DNA from: Elysia crispata
Lineage: Eukaryota > Mollusca > Gastropoda > Plakobranchidae
Length of the DNA: 64,000 nt
Assembly (NCBI GenBank): GCA_033675545.1
Contig: JAWDGP010002101.1
Coordinates: 32,501 to 96,500 of the forward strand
Direction: 5' to 3'
This document shows positions 63,544-64,000 of this stretch, piece after piece. The translations under genes were made by a program, and so were the position numbers. The notes below the pieces were generated by a model. That model was not told the DNA's origin. It made no database searches and saw only the letters and a list, made by a program, of their open reading frames with translations. Every line of letters starts with the position of its first letter. The first letter of the stretch is position 1.

Positions 63544-64000
63544 CATAAATGTTCTCGTGACTTTTCCCTTCCTTTTTTTTTTGACATTGATAGATCTAGG
63601 TTAGTCATTTCTTACTGTGGTGAGTATTAATAATCATTTTGCATCTTACTCACTCCCTTGGGGTAATTTTACTCTGTCCTACTTTTATCTTCCTGAGACT
63701 GCCTTAATTTCTGTATAATCCAAAATAGACCTTAATAGGGTCAAGAGAATTTCTTTTAGAACTTTAAAGAAAATACCAAGACATACCGGTACCTAGGAAA
63801 TGTGAAGCCAGCAAACTCAAAGATAAATAACAAATACACTTTCACCTATGTTTGCTGTTGATAACACTACTGACACTCTTGATTGAGTAAAAACAAAAAA
63901 ACTGCTCCCAAAACAATACAGCCTACAAAAGAACCACTGCAGATATCACAAAGCCCTGATAGTCCATGTTAAAAATCAGCATAAATTTTTTGGCCCTAGG
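63543..64000. other. Gene-free stretch with duplicated edge block
   Basis: 63716-63870 is homologous to 57482-57680. Nothing else is seen. Confidence 0.45.

Overview
The window is animal nuclear DNA, AT-rich and dominated by mobile elements and microsatellites. Many very long (TA)n and (CT/GA)n arrays, scattered TCTAGATC words, and the mix of transposon families (mariner, PIF/Harbinger, Penelope-like, RTE/BovB-like LINEs) fit a mollusc, probably a gastropod. That assignment is inference from general knowledge, since no marker gene settles it. There are no rRNA genes, CRISPR arrays or bacterial operons, and I found no convincing tRNA gene.

The only confident intact host gene is a single-exon ARF-like small GTPase (ARL) on the minus strand at 53674-54237. 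It has the G motifs but a lysine where the family has its catalytic glutamine. A weaker, splice-site-based candidate host gene lies on the minus strand at about 20.3-23.0 kb.

Layout, left to right. 0.9-1.6 kb: diverged interspersed repeat with a partner at 60.9-61.6 kb. 2.5-8.3 kb: debris of a PIF/Harbinger locus (broken HARBI1-type transposase on +, possible accessory-protein fragment on -) mixed with a Tigger/pogo-like MITE, a 0.4-kb inverted-repeat element, a composite repeat and a LINE 3' end. 9.5-12.2 kb: nested inverted repeats with a roughly 300-bp-arm foldback. 12-29 kb: mostly featureless AT-rich DNA with microsatellites, one repeat pair and two Harbinger N-terminal fragments. 29.5-31.0 kb: a truncated Penelope-like element (PLE) bounded by 80-bp inverted arms. 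32.7-33.5 kb: second copy of the 5.6-kb composite repeat with its inner ~0.5 kb inverted. 34-35 kb: large trinucleotide and CT arrays.

36.2-42.2 kb holds the most interesting locus: a decayed, roughly 1,900-residue gene of a large metazoan protein family I recognise by its motifs but for which I know no established function. Its C-terminal third has acidic motifs resembling a PIN/FEN-type nuclease fold. An intact 1,383-bp mariner sits inside it at 39410-40792, and joining the flanks across a single TA restores the reading frame. A second intact mariner of the same length, in opposite orientation, is inserted in a (TA)n tract at 43631-45013.

46.6-48.6 and 54.8-56.2 kb are two decayed copies of the same LINE (endonuclease plus reverse transcriptase), with a third scrap at 51.0 kb. 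49.0-49.9 kb is a scrambled second PLE copy with blocks in alternating orientation. 57.5-63.9 kb contains three diverged copies of one noncoding segment, interrupted by the second Tigger-like MITE. Nothing suggests that these elements cooperate: the window reads as successive, nested transposition and duplication events.
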